From an uncultured Clostridia bacterium (GTDB lineage: Bacteria > Bacillota > Clostridia > Oscillospirales > CAG-272): a stretch of 64,000 nt of DNA. The number at the start of each line of letters is the position of its first letter. Position 1 is the first letter of the stretch. Of the stretch, positions 42,662 through 51,944 are shown piece after piece. The notes under the pieces are model-generated. The model was given only the letters and a program-made list of their open reading frames with translations, had not been told where the DNA came from and searched no databases. The translations under genes were made by a program, and so were the position numbers. Location: assembly GCA_947624995.1 (NCBI GenBank), contig CANQMS010000006.1:19329-83328 (forward strand). The letters are read 5' to 3'.

Positions 42662-43315
42662 GTGACGGATTACAGAGGGATAATAGCGAAGAACCTCATC
42701 AGCCTGCGCACATCTGCCGGGCTCACCCAGGCGGAGGTCGCCTCAAAGCTGTCATACTCGGACAAGGCGGTCTCAAAATGGGAGCGGGCGGAGAGCATCC
42801 CGGACATCGCGGTACTTAAGGCGATCGCGGATATGTACGGCGTCACCGTCGACTACCTGCTCGCGCCGCACGGCGCCGAGACGGAGCTGCCGCAGAAGCA
42901 GGGTCCGCGCAAAATGACGCGGAACAAGACGCTCATAACGATCATTTCCGTCGTGGGCGTATGGTTTCTGGCGCTCGTCATCTTCGCCGCGTGCTTTTTC
43001 AGCGGGGTCCCCGGCTGGCAGGCGTTTTTGTGGGCGGCGCCCGTCTCGCTGACGGTCGCGCTCGTTTTAACGTGCGTGTGGGGCGGGCGAAACATGATGT
43101 TCGTCTTTATATCGGCTCTTTTGTGGTCGCTGTCGGCGGCTGTATATATAACATGGATGGAAGCGCGCCCGTGGCTCGTCTTTATCGGCGCGGGGATCCT
43201 CGAGGTGATCGTGATCCTCGCCTTCGGCATCAGGCTTTTGCCGAAGTCAAAAGACGGCGAAAAGACCGAGCCCGGTGAGGGCGGAGACGGCAGCGGGGGA
43301 GGCGGCGAGGCGTGA
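42662..43315 (+). CDS. XRE-family regulator with C-terminal membrane domain
   Basis: 217 residues from a GTG behind AGGAGGC; a longer frame without a ribosome site is rejected. HTH domain about 8-62 (LRTSAGLTQAEVASKLSYSD, KAVSKWERAESIPDIAVLKA). Then three to four hydrophobic helices (about 88-190: IISVVGVWFLALVIFAACFF and following) and a Gly/Glu-rich tail. Membrane-bound XRE regulators of this kind occur widely in Clostridia; their signals are unknown. It overlaps the U32 gene by 4 bases and resembles, but is larger than, the gene at 4296. Confidence 0.85.
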   Translation: MTDYRGIIAKNLISLRTSAGLTQAEVASKLSYSDKAVSKWERAESIPDIAVLKAIADMYGVTVDYLLAPHGAETELPQKQGPRKMTRNKTLITIISVVGVWFLALVIFAACFFSGVPGWQAFLWAAPVSLTVALVLTCVWGGRNMMFVFISALLWSLSAAVYITWMEARPWLVFIGAGILEVIVILAFGIRLLPKSKDGEKTEPGEGGDGSGGGGEA

Positions 43316-44547
43316 GGCGACCTGAGCTTTTGTGCCCCGCCGGGAACGCGGAAAAGCTGCGCGCCGTCATCGGCTACGGGGCGGACGCGGTCTATCTCTC
43401 CGGCAAAAAATACGGGATGCGGTCCGCGTGCGATAATTTTACGGAGGCGGAGCTGCGGGACGCGGTCGAATTCGCGCACACGCGCGGCGTCCGCGTGTAT
43501 GTGACCGTCAACATCCTGCCGAGGACGCGCGAATACGGCGAGCTCTCGGAATACATAAAATTCCTCGACGGTATCGGCGCGGACGCCGTCATCGTCTCGG
43601 ACATCGGCGTCGTCTCGCTCGTGCGGGAGCGCGCGCCGCGGCTGGGTGTACACATCTCGACGCAGGCGTCCGTCGTCTCGGCGGAGGCGGCGCGCGCGTG
43701 GCACGCGCTCGGCGCCGAGCGCGTTGTGCTCGCGCGGGAGCTGACGCTCGACGAGATCAAAGAGATACGCGAGAATACGCCCGAGACGCTGGCGCTCGAG
43801 GCGTTCGTCCACGGGTCGATGTGCATCGCGTACAGCGGGCGGTGCCTGCTCTCGAACTATTTTACGGGTCGGGACGCGAACCGCGGCGAGTGCTCGCAGC
43901 CGTGCAGGTGGAATTATACGGTCCGGCGCGTCGAGGTGACGGAGGAAAAGCGTCCCGGCACGATGATACCGATAGAGGAGACGGAGGCGGGCACGCTCGT
44001 CATGAGCTCGCGCGACATGTGCATGATCGGGCACGTCCCGGAGCTTATTTCGGCGGGCATCGACAGCTTTAAGATCGAGGGGCGCGTGAAGAGCGCGTAT
44101 TACGGCGCGGTCACCGCGAACGCGTACAGGATAGCGATCGACCGCTACCGCTCCGACCCGGGCGGGTACGTCTTTGACCCGGCGCTCCTTTCCGAGCTCG
44201 AGAGCGTCTCGCACCGCGAATACTGCACGGGGTTCTATTTCGGCGCGCCGAACGGCGGGGCGAACACGGTCAGCTCCGGCGGGTACCTGCGCGACAAATC
44301 ATATCTTGCCGCCGTGCTCTCATATGATGAAAACACATGCACGGCGCGCTTTATGCAGAAGAACAAGCTCTGCCGCGGGGACACGGTCGAGATCGTTTCG
44401 CCCGGGTCGGTCGGGCGGCGCTTTTCGGTCGGCGAGCTCTACGGCGAGGGGGGCGAGCCGATAGAGGCGACGCCGCATCCCGGCATGATATATTCGGCTG
44501 CCGTGCCGTTTCCGGTGCGAGCCGGCGATATAATGAGATCAGTATAA
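43312..44547 (+). CDS. Peptidase U32 family protein (TrhP/YegQ type)
   Basis: 411 residues from a GTG overlapping the XRE stop. Core motifs: ELLCPAGNAEKLRAVIGYGA, ADAVYLSGKKYGMRSACDNF, FVHGSMCIAYSGRCLLSNYF and NRGECSQPCRWNY, with four Cys for an iron-sulphur cluster, then IDSFKIEGRVKSAYY and a barrel domain at the end. TrhP hydroxylates U34 of certain tRNAs using prephenate; this short form fits that role better than protease activity. It is co-translated with an XRE regulator and followed 13 bases later by uppP. Confidence 0.9.
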   Translation: MRRPELLCPAGNAEKLRAVIGYGADAVYLSGKKYGMRSACDNFTEAELRDAVEFAHTRGVRVYVTVNILPRTREYGELSEYIKFLDGIGADAVIVSDIGVVSLVRERAPRLGVHISTQASVVSAEAARAWHALGAERVVLARELTLDEIKEIRENTPETLALEAFVHGSMCIAYSGRCLLSNYFTGRDANRGECSQPCRWNYTVRRVEVTEEKRPGTMIPIEETEAGTLVMSSRDMCMIGHVPELISAGIDSFKIEGRVKSAYYGAVTANAYRIAIDRYRSDPGGYVFDPALLSELESVSHREYCTGFYFGAPNGGANTVSSGGYLRDKSYLAAVLSYDENTCTARFMQKNKLCRGDTVEIVSPGSVGRRFSVGELYGEGGEPIEATPHPGMIYSAAVPFPVRAGDIMRSV

Positions 44548-44560
44548 GGGGAAAGAGAAT

Positions 44561-45412
44561 ATGACAGCATTTTTCGAAGCGATAAAGGCGATACTGTTCG
44601 GCATCGTCGAGGGCATCACGGAGTGGCTGCCCGTGTCGAGCACGGGGCACCTGATCCTGCTCGACGAGTTCGTCCGGCTCGACGTGAGCGACGAATTCAA
44701 GGAAATGTTCGAGGTCGTGATCCAGCTCGGCGCGATCCTCGCCGTCGTCGTTCTGTTTTTTAAGAAGCTGAACCCGTTCGACGGGGGCAAAACGGAAAAG
44801 CAGAAGCTGGCGACGTGGCATCTGTGGCTGACGGTCGTGATAGCCGTTCTGCCGTCCGCCGTGATCGGGTTCTTGTTTGACGACTGGTTCGACGCGACGT
44901 TTTATAATCCGCCGACGGTCGCGGCGACGCTGATCATATACGGTATAGCGTTCATCCTGATCGAGCGGTGGCGGCAGGGCAAGGCGCCCGAGATCAAGTC
45001 GCCGTACGCCGTCTCGCTCAAGACGGCGGCGCTGATCGGCTGCTTTCAGGTGCTCGCGATAATCCCCGGGACGTCGCGCTCCGGCTCGACGATCCTCGGC
45101 GCGATGATCCTCGGCATGTCGAGGACGGCTGCCGCGGAGTTCTCGTTCTTCCTCGCGATCCCGACGATGCTCGGCGCGTCGCTTTTGAAGGTCGTCAAGT
45201 TCATCTTCGGCGGCGCCGCCGCGATGACGGGGACGGAGGTCACGGTCCTCATCGTCGGCTGCGTTGTGGCGTTCGCGGTCTCGCTCGTGTCGATAAAGTT
45301 CCTGATGGATTTCGTGAAGCGGCACACGTTCACCTCGTTCGGCGTTTACAGGATCGCGCTCGGCTTGCTCGTTTGCGTTTACTTCCTTATTAAAGGCTTT
45401 GCCGCGGCGTGA
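44561..45412 (+). CDS. uppP: Undecaprenyl-diphosphatase
   Basis: 283 residues, polytopic membrane protein. It recycles undecaprenyl pyrophosphate for wall synthesis and gives bacitracin tolerance. Two signature motifs are present: EGITEWLPVSSTGH (17-30) and PGTSRSGSTI in the second half. AAAGGGGAAAG precedes the ATG. Confidence 0.95.
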   Translation: MTAFFEAIKAILFGIVEGITEWLPVSSTGHLILLDEFVRLDVSDEFKEMFEVVIQLGAILAVVVLFFKKLNPFDGGKTEKQKLATWHLWLTVVIAVLPSAVIGFLFDDWFDATFYNPPTVAATLIIYGIAFILIERWRQGKAPEIKSPYAVSLKTAALIGCFQVLAIIPGTSRSGSTILGAMILGMSRTAAAEFSFFLAIPTMLGASLLKVVKFIFGGAAAMTGTEVTVLIVGCVVAFAVSLVSIKFLMDFVKRHTFTSFGVYRIALGLLVCVYFLIKGFAAA

Positions 45413-45442
45413 GTTTTTTCGCGATAAAAGAGCAAATGGCGC

Positions 45443-45471
45443 TTGTAAAAACGCGTGAATTGTGATATAGT
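45443..45471 (+). promoter_or_regulatory. Promoter of pgk-tpiA
   Basis: TTGTAA (45443-45448), 17-base spacer, TATAGT (45466-45471). Confidence 0.6.
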
Positions 45472-45518
45472 ATTGATGGTTTCCAAATATCAGTAATATT
45501 TAAGGAGATTTTCGGAAC

Positions 45519-46820
45519 ATGGCAAAGTACAATAAGAAAACTATCGAGGATATCGACGTATCCGGCAAGCGGGTCCTCGCCCGCTGCGACTTCAACGTCC
45601 CGATGGAGGGCGGCAAGATCACGGACGACAAGCGCATTGTCGGCGCTATGCCCACGATCAAGTACCTTTCCGAGCACGGCGCGCGCGTCATCCTCTGCTC
45701 GCATCTCGGCAGACCGCACAACGTGCTGAACGAGAAGATAAAGCTTGACAAGAAAGAGAAGAAAAAGGTCGAGGAGCTGCCCGAGTCCGAGCGCGAGGCG
45801 GCGACTGCGGCGTATATCGAGAAGGCGAAGGGCGATATAAAGAAGCTCTCGCTCGCGCCCGTTGCGGAGCGCATATCCGAATATCTCGGCGCGCCCGTCG
45901 TCATGGCGTCCGACGTTGTCGGTCCGGACGCGAAGGCGAAGGCGGCGACGCTGAAGGACGGGGAGGTCATGCTCCTTGAAAACGTCCGCTTCCACGCGGA
46001 GGAGGAGAAGAACGATCCCGAGTTCGCGAAGGAGCTTGCCTCTATGGCGGACATTTATGTGAATGACGCGTTCGGCACGGCGCACAGGGCGCACGCGTCG
46101 ACCGCCGGCGTTGCGGATTATCTGCCCGCAGTCTGCGGATATCTGATCCAGAAGGAGATCACGATCATGGGCGGCGCGCTCGAGGACCCGAAGCGCCCGT
46201 TCGTCGCGATCCTCGGCGGCGCTAAGGTTTCGGACAAGATCGGCGTCATAAACAATCTGATCGAAAAGGTCGACATGCTCATCATCGGCGGCGGCATGGC
46301 GTACACGTTCTTCCGCGCGCTCGGCTCGCCCATCGGCAATTCGATCTGCGAGGAGGACAAGGTCGACCTCGCGCGCGAGCTGATGGAAAAGGCGCGCGCA
46401 AAGGGCGTCAAGTTTCTGCTCCCCGTCGACAACATAATCGGGCGCGAGTATAAGGAAGACACCGTTTCGATGCGCATCTATTCCGATTCCATCCCGGACG
46501 GCTGGATGGGTCTTGACATAGGTCAGACGACGCAGGAGCTGTTCGCGAAGTCGATAGTCGGCGCGGGCACGGTAGTCTGGAACGGCCCGATGGGCGTTTC
46601 CGAATGGGAGCACTTCGCGGCGGGCACCGAGTGCGTTGCCGAGGCGGTTGCGGATTCGGGCGCGATCTCGATCATCGGCGGCGGCGACTCCGCGGCGGCG
46701 ATCGAAAAGCTCGGCTATGCGGACAAGATGACGCACATCTCTACGGGCGGCGGCGCAAGCCTCGAATTCCTCGAAGGCAAGGAGCTCCCCGGCATAGCCT
46801 GCCTCAACGACAAGGACTGA
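45519..46820 (+). CDS. pgk: Phosphoglycerate kinase
   Basis: 433 residues, about 35-40 more than usual. The extra length is a Lys/Glu-rich stretch between the SHLGRP loop ([10 protein letters not shown]) and [14 protein letters not shown], where most enzymes have only a few residues. Other marks: [24 protein letters not shown], the nucleotide site [14 protein letters not shown] and [13 protein letters not shown]. It forms ATP from 1,3-bisphosphoglycerate. tpiA follows after 41 bases. Confidence 0.96.
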   Translation: MAKYNKKTIEDIDVSGKRVLARCDFNVPMEGGKITDDKRIVGAMPTIKYLSEHGARVILCSHLGRPHNVLNEKIKLDKKEKKKVEELPESEREAATAAYIEKAKGDIKKLSLAPVAERISEYLGAPVVMASDVVGPDAKAKAATLKDGEVMLLENVRFHAEEEKNDPEFAKELASMADIYVNDAFGTAHRAHASTAGVADYLPAVCGYLIQKEITIMGGALEDPKRPFVAILGGAKVSDKIGVINNLIEKVDMLIIGGGMAYTFFRALGSPIGNSICEEDKVDLARELMEKARAKGVKFLLPVDNIIGREYKEDTVSMRIYSDSIPDGWMGLDIGQTTQELFAKSIVGAGTVVWNGPMGVSEWEHFAAGTECVAEAVADSGAISIIGGGDSAAAIEKLGYADKMTHISTGGGASLEFLEGKELPGIACLNDKD

Positions 46821-46861
46821 AAACAGACAAATAGTTTTAAAACAGGAGATCCCATAAGGAT

Positions 46862-47620
46862 ATGAAAGATACGAGAAGAACGGTCATCGCCGGAAACTGG
46901 AAGATGAACAAGACGCCGTCCGAGGCGAAGGCGCTCGTCGCGGCTATCGCCGAGAAGGCGGCGGGCAAGGACAATTGCGACGTTGTCCTCTGCGTCCCGT
47001 ATGTCGACATCCCCGCCGCCGTCGAGGCGGCGAAGGGCACGAACGTGAAGATCGGCGCCGAGAACGTCCATTTCAAGGAATCGGGCGCTTACACGGGCGA
47101 GATCTCCGCCGCGATGCTCGTTGAGTGCGGCGTGACGCACGTCATCGTCGGGCACAGCGAGAGAAGACAGTATTTCGGCGAGACGGACGAGACAGTCAAT
47201 CTCCGCGCGAAGGCGGGGCTCGCAGCCGGGCTCAAGGTCATCATCTGCGTCGGCGAGGTCATCGGTCAGAGGCAGTCGGGCATCACGTCCGAGATCGTCT
47301 CGATGCAGACGAAGCTCGCGCTCGCGGGGATCGAGGACATCTCGAACGTCATCATCGCGTACGAGCCAGTGTGGGCTATCGGCACCGGTCTGACGGCGAC
47401 GCCCGAACAGGCGGACGAGGTCTGCGGCATCATCCGCGGCGTCGTTGCGGAGCTGTACGGCGAGGAAAAGGCGGAGGCGCTGACGATACAGTACGGCGGC
47501 TCCATGAACGATAAGAACGCCGCCGAGCTCCTCGGCAAAGTCAATGTCGACGGCGGGCTCATCGGCGGCGCGTCCCTCAAGGCGGACGCGTTCGGCGCCA
47601 TCATCGACGCGGCTCAGTGA
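46862..47620 (+). CDS. tpiA: Triose-phosphate isomerase
   Basis: 252 residues, TIM barrel. Seen: GNWKMNKT (substrate Lys), IVGHSERRQYFGE (catalytic His), AYEPVWAIGTG (catalytic Glu) and the phosphate-binding YGGSMND. It interconverts the two triose phosphates made by the aldolase. Operon with pgk; no gapA is nearby. A hairpin repeat follows 35 bases past the stop. Confidence 0.97.
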   Translation: MKDTRRTVIAGNWKMNKTPSEAKALVAAIAEKAAGKDNCDVVLCVPYVDIPAAVEAAKGTNVKIGAENVHFKESGAYTGEISAAMLVECGVTHVIVGHSERRQYFGETDETVNLRAKAGLAAGLKVIICVGEVIGQRQSGITSEIVSMQTKLALAGIEDISNVIIAYEPVWAIGTGLTATPEQADEVCGIIRGVVAELYGEEKAEALTIQYGGSMNDKNAAELLGKVNVDGGLIGGASLKADAFGAIIDAAQ

Positions 47621-47655
47621 TTTGAACAGGGCATATATAATCATATATAATTATT

Positions 47656-47722
47656 GCGGGAGAGGGGACTTTTTAAAAAAAGCCCCCTCTCCCGCACCCA
47701 CTCCTTCAAAAATTTTTACTTT
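47656..47722 (+). repeat. 3'-end hairpin repeat, copy 8
   Basis: About 19-bp stem (47656-47695) beginning GCGGGAGAGGGG, one A-C mismatch, with an A/T-rich apex, followed by the tail ACCCACTCCTTCAAAAA and TTTTTAC. Same orientation as tpiA. Confidence 0.83.
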
Positions 47723-47737
47723 TGGGGGAGCGGTTTT

Positions 47738-48559
47738 TTATATGCCGTATTCGCGGAAGGCGACGGCGGTGTGATGGAGGTAAACGAGCTTTAATATGTC
47801 TACGATCAAGGTGGCGATCGACGCCGGGAGCATGATCAGCGGTCCGATAAACGGGACTATCGTGCCGAAGATAGTGCCGATGAGAGAGGCTACGTACAGG
47901 AAGATGAGCTTTCGCCATTTCTCGGCGAGCTCGTCGTCTATGCCCTCAAGGACTTGGCTGTGCGCGGCATATTCCTTGAAATCCTTGAAAAATGCGGGTA
48001 TCATGCTCGCGAGGAGGATGAGCAGCCCGGCGATCACGTGCTCCATGATAAGTAAAACGCCGCCGGCGAGCATGAGGACCGCGGAGCCGAAAAAGCATAT
48101 GCCGGCGATCATATAGTCGGTCGATTCCTTCGAGAGGACGAGCAGTATCGCGCCATATGCTATGCTCGCGGCGGCTGATATGATCAGTCCGATGAGCTCG
48201 AGCGGCATCGGGAGTATGGAGAGAACTTCGCCTATGATCGAGGGGATGATCAGCAGGAACATTGCCCAGAGCCATTTTCCGAGAAAGGCGCTTTTTTCTC
48301 TGTTGTGCGCCTCGCGTTCGGCGCGCTCAGCCGCCGCCCTCGCGCGCTCCTCCGGCATCCCGTCGCGGTTCTTCAGCATCTCGCACGCGCCCCTGTCAAG
48401 GCACATGCGGCACCTGTCGTGCCCGCGCTCGCGGCAGCACGAGGCGAGATTACAGTTCCCGGAATAGGGCGCGCCCGGTCCCTCGGAGCAGCCCGGGCAG
48501 CCGAAGGCTTCCCTGTATTTGCATTCGTCGCAGGATTTCCCGCAATATGTTTCGGACAT
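47738..48559 (-). CDS. Cys-rich headed membrane protein, function unknown
   Basis: 273 residues. The first ~65 residues hold about nine Cys in short spacing (YCGKSCDEC, FGCPGC, CNLASCC, CRMC, ACEML), like a DUF3795-type or zinc/iron-sulphur head. A charged coiled stretch (PEERARAAAERAEREAHN) leads to five or six hydrophobic helices (about 92-260). The arrangement suggests a redox- or metal-responsive membrane protein, but that is inference. No partner gene is adjacent. Confidence 0.7.
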   Translation of the reverse strand: MSETYCGKSCDECKYREAFGCPGCSEGPGAPYSGNCNLASCCRERGHDRCRMCLDRGACEMLKNRDGMPEERARAAAERAEREAHNREKSAFLGKWLWAMFLLIIPSIIGEVLSILPMPLELIGLIISAAASIAYGAILLVLSKESTDYMIAGICFFGSAVLMLAGGVLLIMEHVIAGLLILLASMIPAFFKDFKEYAAHSQVLEGIDDELAEKWRKLIFLYVASLIGTIFGTIVPFIGPLIMLPASIATLIVDILKLVYLHHTAVAFREYGI

Positions 48560-48669
48560 GATGCACCGCCTCTTTGTAAATAATTTTTTAAAATTATATC
48601 ATTTCGGGGGGTATTGTCAAGATATTTTTATAAATTTATTCAGTTTGCGGGGGATTTTCAAAGTTAGGT

Positions 48670-49596
48670 TTATTTTTCCCTTATTCTGTTGTCGCCGTCG
48701 ATATATGCCGTGGCTGAACGGGTGTTCAGGTCGGCGACGGTGCCGTCCGCGTCGCTGCCGGACAAAAGCCTGCCGCCGGAGCAGGGGAAAAGGCGGACGA
48801 CGGGAGTTATCCCGACGGCGAACGTCACGGTTATCACCGCGCCGTCGCCGGGACCGTATATGACGGGCGTGCCGCCGATGTATTCCGGCGCGGCGGACGG
48901 ACCGCGGCATATCACGACGTCGGCGCCGCTCGCGGCGGCGACGGCGGCGCTGTCCGCGCCGTCTGCTACGGCGAGCACGGCATCCGCGCGCGCGGCGGCG
49001 TCTTCAGCGGCGGACGCCGGGCAGACGGCGAACTTTATCCCGCCGGAGATGTAGTACCGCGCATCCGGCACACCGTCTGTGTCGGGGGTGAGGGTCACGT
49101 CGGCGCTTCCGTCCGCCGCGGGGAGGGCAGCGGTCGAGGCGACGGCGACGACGGTTTTGTGCGTGTCATAGACGTCACCGAGAAACGTGACGCCGGCATC
49201 GGCGCCCTTGTAGATGTCGTAAAGCACCGGTAGCGTGATGCCAGTCAGGACCTCCCACATCCTGTCGCTGTAACCGGAGGCGGATATGTACCGCCGCGCG
49301 GCGGCTGAAAATCCGCCGTCCGGGAAGAGGCGCGCGTTTTCCGAGCAGAATTTTATAAATCCGCGGTCGAGGGGAAATTTCGAGTCCGCCTCGAGGATAG
49401 AGTCGTATACGAACGCGTCCGTGTCGGAATATCTGATGCCGCCGGGGAGCGCGCTGTCGGCGGGGGAATCCTCCATCGGCGAAAGAAACGCCGAGGCGGC
49501 GCGCGGGTGAAGGCTGAAGACCGCCGTGAACGCGAGCGCGACGAGGAGTACGGCGGCGACCGCGCGCGTCAGCGCCGCCTCGCGCCTCCCGGTCAC
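48670..49596 (-). CDS. Exported protein, possibly degenerate CapA/metallophosphatase-like
   Basis: 308 residues from a GTG that overlaps the stop of the GDPD gene. An N-terminal helix (about 9-30) serves as signal or anchor. The body lacks an obvious metal-site DxH or GNH motif, but the second half (AVADGADSAAVAAASGADVVIC then GGTPVIYGPGDGAVITVTF) has the rhythm of the end of CapA-type proteins. Rich in Ala, Gly and Asp. I cannot name the family with confidence. Last gene of a three-gene minus-strand operon (MFS, GDPD, this gene). Confidence 0.55.
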   Translation of the reverse strand: MTGRREAALTRAVAAVLLVALAFTAVFSLHPRAASAFLSPMEDSPADSALPGGIRYSDTDAFVYDSILEADSKFPLDRGFIKFCSENARLFPDGGFSAAARRYISASGYSDRMWEVLTGITLPVLYDIYKGADAGVTFLGDVYDTHKTVVAVASTAALPAADGSADVTLTPDTDGVPDARYYISGGIKFAVCPASAAEDAAARADAVLAVADGADSAAVAAASGADVVICRGPSAAPEYIGGTPVIYGPGDGAVITVTFAVGITPVVRLFPCSGGRLLSGSDADGTVADLNTRSATAYIDGDNRIREK

Positions 49597-50450
49597 GTCC
49601 GCCTCCCGTCGCGGCGCGGCAGGAACCCCTCAAATATTACGCAGTCGCAGTCGGGGGCGGCGAGCCTGTACGCGTCCGCGTCGCGGACGGTCCAGAGCGC
49701 CGTCGGCATACGGAGCAGGCGGCGCCACGCGCGGTACGCGGGCGCGTCCGTGTGCTTGCAGTTGTAGGCGACGAAATCGGGTCTGCCGACGACGTTCATG
49801 AGCAGGTTTTCGAGCATGAAGAGCGCGGCGCCGTTCTTTCTGTGCTTGCCGCGCGTGAAGAAGCGCTCGGCGAGCTGCCCGCGGTAGACGGACGGCTCGT
49901 GCTTTTTGTACCAGCCGACGACATAGGGATTGAAGGATTCAATGCAGTATTCGCCGCGGTAGCGCGAGAGCGTCGCGGAGACGGCGAGGCAGAGCGGCGA
50001 CGGGTCGACGCGCGGCTCGCATTTCAGCTCGATTATGAGCGGGACGCGCCCCGAGACGAGGGAGAGCACGTCCGAGAAGCGCGGCGGGGATTCCGCGCCG
50101 CCGAGCAGCCGGACGGAAAAGATCTCGTCCGAGGTCATTTCCGTTATGTTGCGGTCAAGACCGCACATCCGCTTCATGTTTTCGTCGTGGAAGACGAAGA
50201 GCTCCCCGTCCGCCGAGAGGTGAACGTCGAGCTCGATGCCGAAGCCGTGCTCTACCGCGCGGTGGAACGCGGGCATCGAGTTTTCGGGCGCCTCGGGCGT
50301 TTTGTTCGAATAGAGCCCGCGGTGCGCGTACAGCCCGCGGAAGCGGAAGCCGGTCGGGTGGCGGCGGCGACCGGAGATCAGGAACAGAAATACTGCGAAG
50401 AGCAGGAGCAGCGCGAAGATGCACGCCGCGAAAATTATCAGCGCGGTCAT
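49593..50450 (-). CDS. Glycerophosphodiester phosphodiesterase, membrane-anchored
   Basis: 285 residues. One N-terminal helix (about 4-26), then the GDPD barrel: AHRGLYSNKTPENS-type start with the catalytic His-Arg, FGIELDVHLSADGELFVFHD with metal ligands and the second His, and VPLIIELKCE. It splits glycerophosphodiesters to glycerol-3-phosphate and an alcohol, for example from phospholipid or teichoic-acid turnover. Three bases separate it from the MFS gene. Confidence 0.92.
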   Translation of the reverse strand: MTALIIFAACIFALLLLFAVFLFLISGRRRHPTGFRFRGLYAHRGLYSNKTPEAPENSMPAFHRAVEHGFGIELDVHLSADGELFVFHDENMKRMCGLDRNITEMTSDEIFSVRLLGGAESPPRFSDVLSLVSGRVPLIIELKCEPRVDPSPLCLAVSATLSRYRGEYCIESFNPYVVGWYKKHEPSVYRGQLAERFFTRGKHRKNGAALFMLENLLMNVVGRPDFVAYNCKHTDAPAYRAWRRLLRMPTALWTVRDADAYRLAAPDCDCVIFEGFLPRRDGRRT

Positions 50451-50453
50451 GGC

Positions 50454-51731
50454 TCAGTCGTTGTCGGCGAACGCCTCGAGCTTCGAGGCGGAAGCGGCGG
50501 GCTTCGAGTCGCCGTGGCGGACGAAGCACATCGTTACAAACGAGAGGACGACGAACACGGTCGCGTACGGGAAGAAGACCTCGCGCATCCCGAAGATGTC
50601 CATCAGGTAGCCGGAGAGTATCGGGGTGACGACCTGCGCCGCCATCGACGCCGTGTAGTAAAAGCCGGTGTATTTGCCCGTGTCCCCTGACGAGGCGAGC
50701 TCAACGACCATCGGGAACGAATTTACGTTGATCGTTGCCCAGCCGATCCCGGCGAGAACGAAGAATATGTCCATGATTATGACGGAGGTGCCGCGCTCGA
50801 TGAAGCTCGCGCCGAAGAATGCGGCGGCGAGGATCGCGACGCCGGCGAGAATGGATTTTTTGCGTCCGATCTTAGAGGCGATCATGCCGACGGGGATGTA
50901 TGTCACGACGGCGGCGGCGTTCGCGAGCAGCAGCGTCGTCGAATACGAGACGCCGATGACGTCCGTCGCGTAGACGGAATATTTGGACGTGACCGCGTTA
51001 TATCCTATGTACCAGAGCGCGACGGAGGCGAGGATGAAGAGCAGCGAGACGAACTGCCCGCGCGAGAGCTTTCCGCCCTCGGTTCGTTCTTCCGCCTCGG
51101 TGTCGAGGTGATATTTTTCCGTTTCAGCTTCCATTTCCGCCGCCCACTTCCGCTCGCGGACCGTGAGAATGAAGACGGCGAGCGCCGCCAGCATTATGAC
51201 GGAGACGGTGATCATGTAGAGCGAGAAATCAGTTTTGCCCTCCTCGCTCGTTTTGAAGACTGTCGCAAGGATGAGGATGATCATTCCTCCGGCGGTGCCC
51301 ATCAGATTTATTATCGCGTTGCCCTTTGAGCGGAGCGGCTTCACGGTGACGTCCGGCATGAGCGCGACCGCGGGCGAGCGGAACGTCGCCATCGCGAGCA
51401 GGGAGGCGAGCAGTATGCCGATGAAGAGCGGCAGCGTGTCCGCGAATCCGAGCGCGGAGAAGGCGATCGCCGCGGCAACCGTCCCGCCGAGGATAAACGG
51501 CGTGCGCCTGCCGAACCGCGTCGAGAGCCGGTCGGAAACGTTGCCGAAGATGGGGAGGAGAAATACGGCGAAAATGTTGTCGAGCGACATTATTATGCCC
51601 GACGTCCCCTGCGAGAGTTCGAATTTGTTCGTTAATATGAGCGGCACTATCGTGTCGTACGCCTGCCAGAAGGCGGAAATGAGAAAAAACGCAAAGCCTA
51701 CAAGCACAGTCCGTTTGTAGTTCAGCTTCAT
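50454..51731 (-). CDS. MFS transporter (GPH/SLC45-like)
   Basis: 425 residues, twelve hydrophobic helices with a charged central loop (about 195-225). Seen: SQGTSGIIMSLDNIFAVFLLP, then FGNVSDRLSTRFGRRTPFIL, the DRxxxRxGRR loop of the family, and SKIGRKKSILAGV in the second half. Likely a proton- or cation-coupled sugar or glycoside carrier. Linkage to GDPD raises glycerophosphodiesters as a possible substrate, which is inference. Confidence 0.88.
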   Translation of the reverse strand: MKLNYKRTVLVGFAFFLISAFWQAYDTIVPLILTNKFELSQGTSGIIMSLDNIFAVFLLPIFGNVSDRLSTRFGRRTPFILGGTVAAAIAFSALGFADTLPLFIGILLASLLAMATFRSPAVALMPDVTVKPLRSKGNAIINLMGTAGGMIILILATVFKTSEEGKTDFSLYMITVSVIMLAALAVFILTVRERKWAAEMEAETEKYHLDTEAEERTEGGKLSRGQFVSLLFILASVALWYIGYNAVTSKYSVYATDVIGVSYSTTLLLANAAAVVTYIPVGMIASKIGRKKSILAGVAILAAAFFGASFIERGTSVIIMDIFFVLAGIGWATINVNSFPMVVELASSGDTGKYTGFYYTASMAAQVVTPILSGYLMDIFGMREVFFPYATVFVVLSFVTMCFVRHGDSKPAASASKLEAFADND

Positions 51732-51944
51732 ATATTTATCCGGCTCCTTTCGCCGCCCGCCGGCATATATGCGGCGGGAGACTGAAATAATATAAGGTGA
51801 AGACGGAATGCATCAGTTTTCAATGAATTTTACTCGAAGCATCATACAGTCTTCACATATTAAAATTATAATCGAAACACAAAGTAAAAACAAGTGCAAA
51901 ACGAAAAGTTCCGCATAATTTGTTAAAGGCGAGGTCAAAAGAAC

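Noticed and set aside
48670..49596. Firm call as CapA-type metallophosphatase
   Set aside because: The metal-binding motifs expected for CapA were not found; only the tail rhythm is similar.
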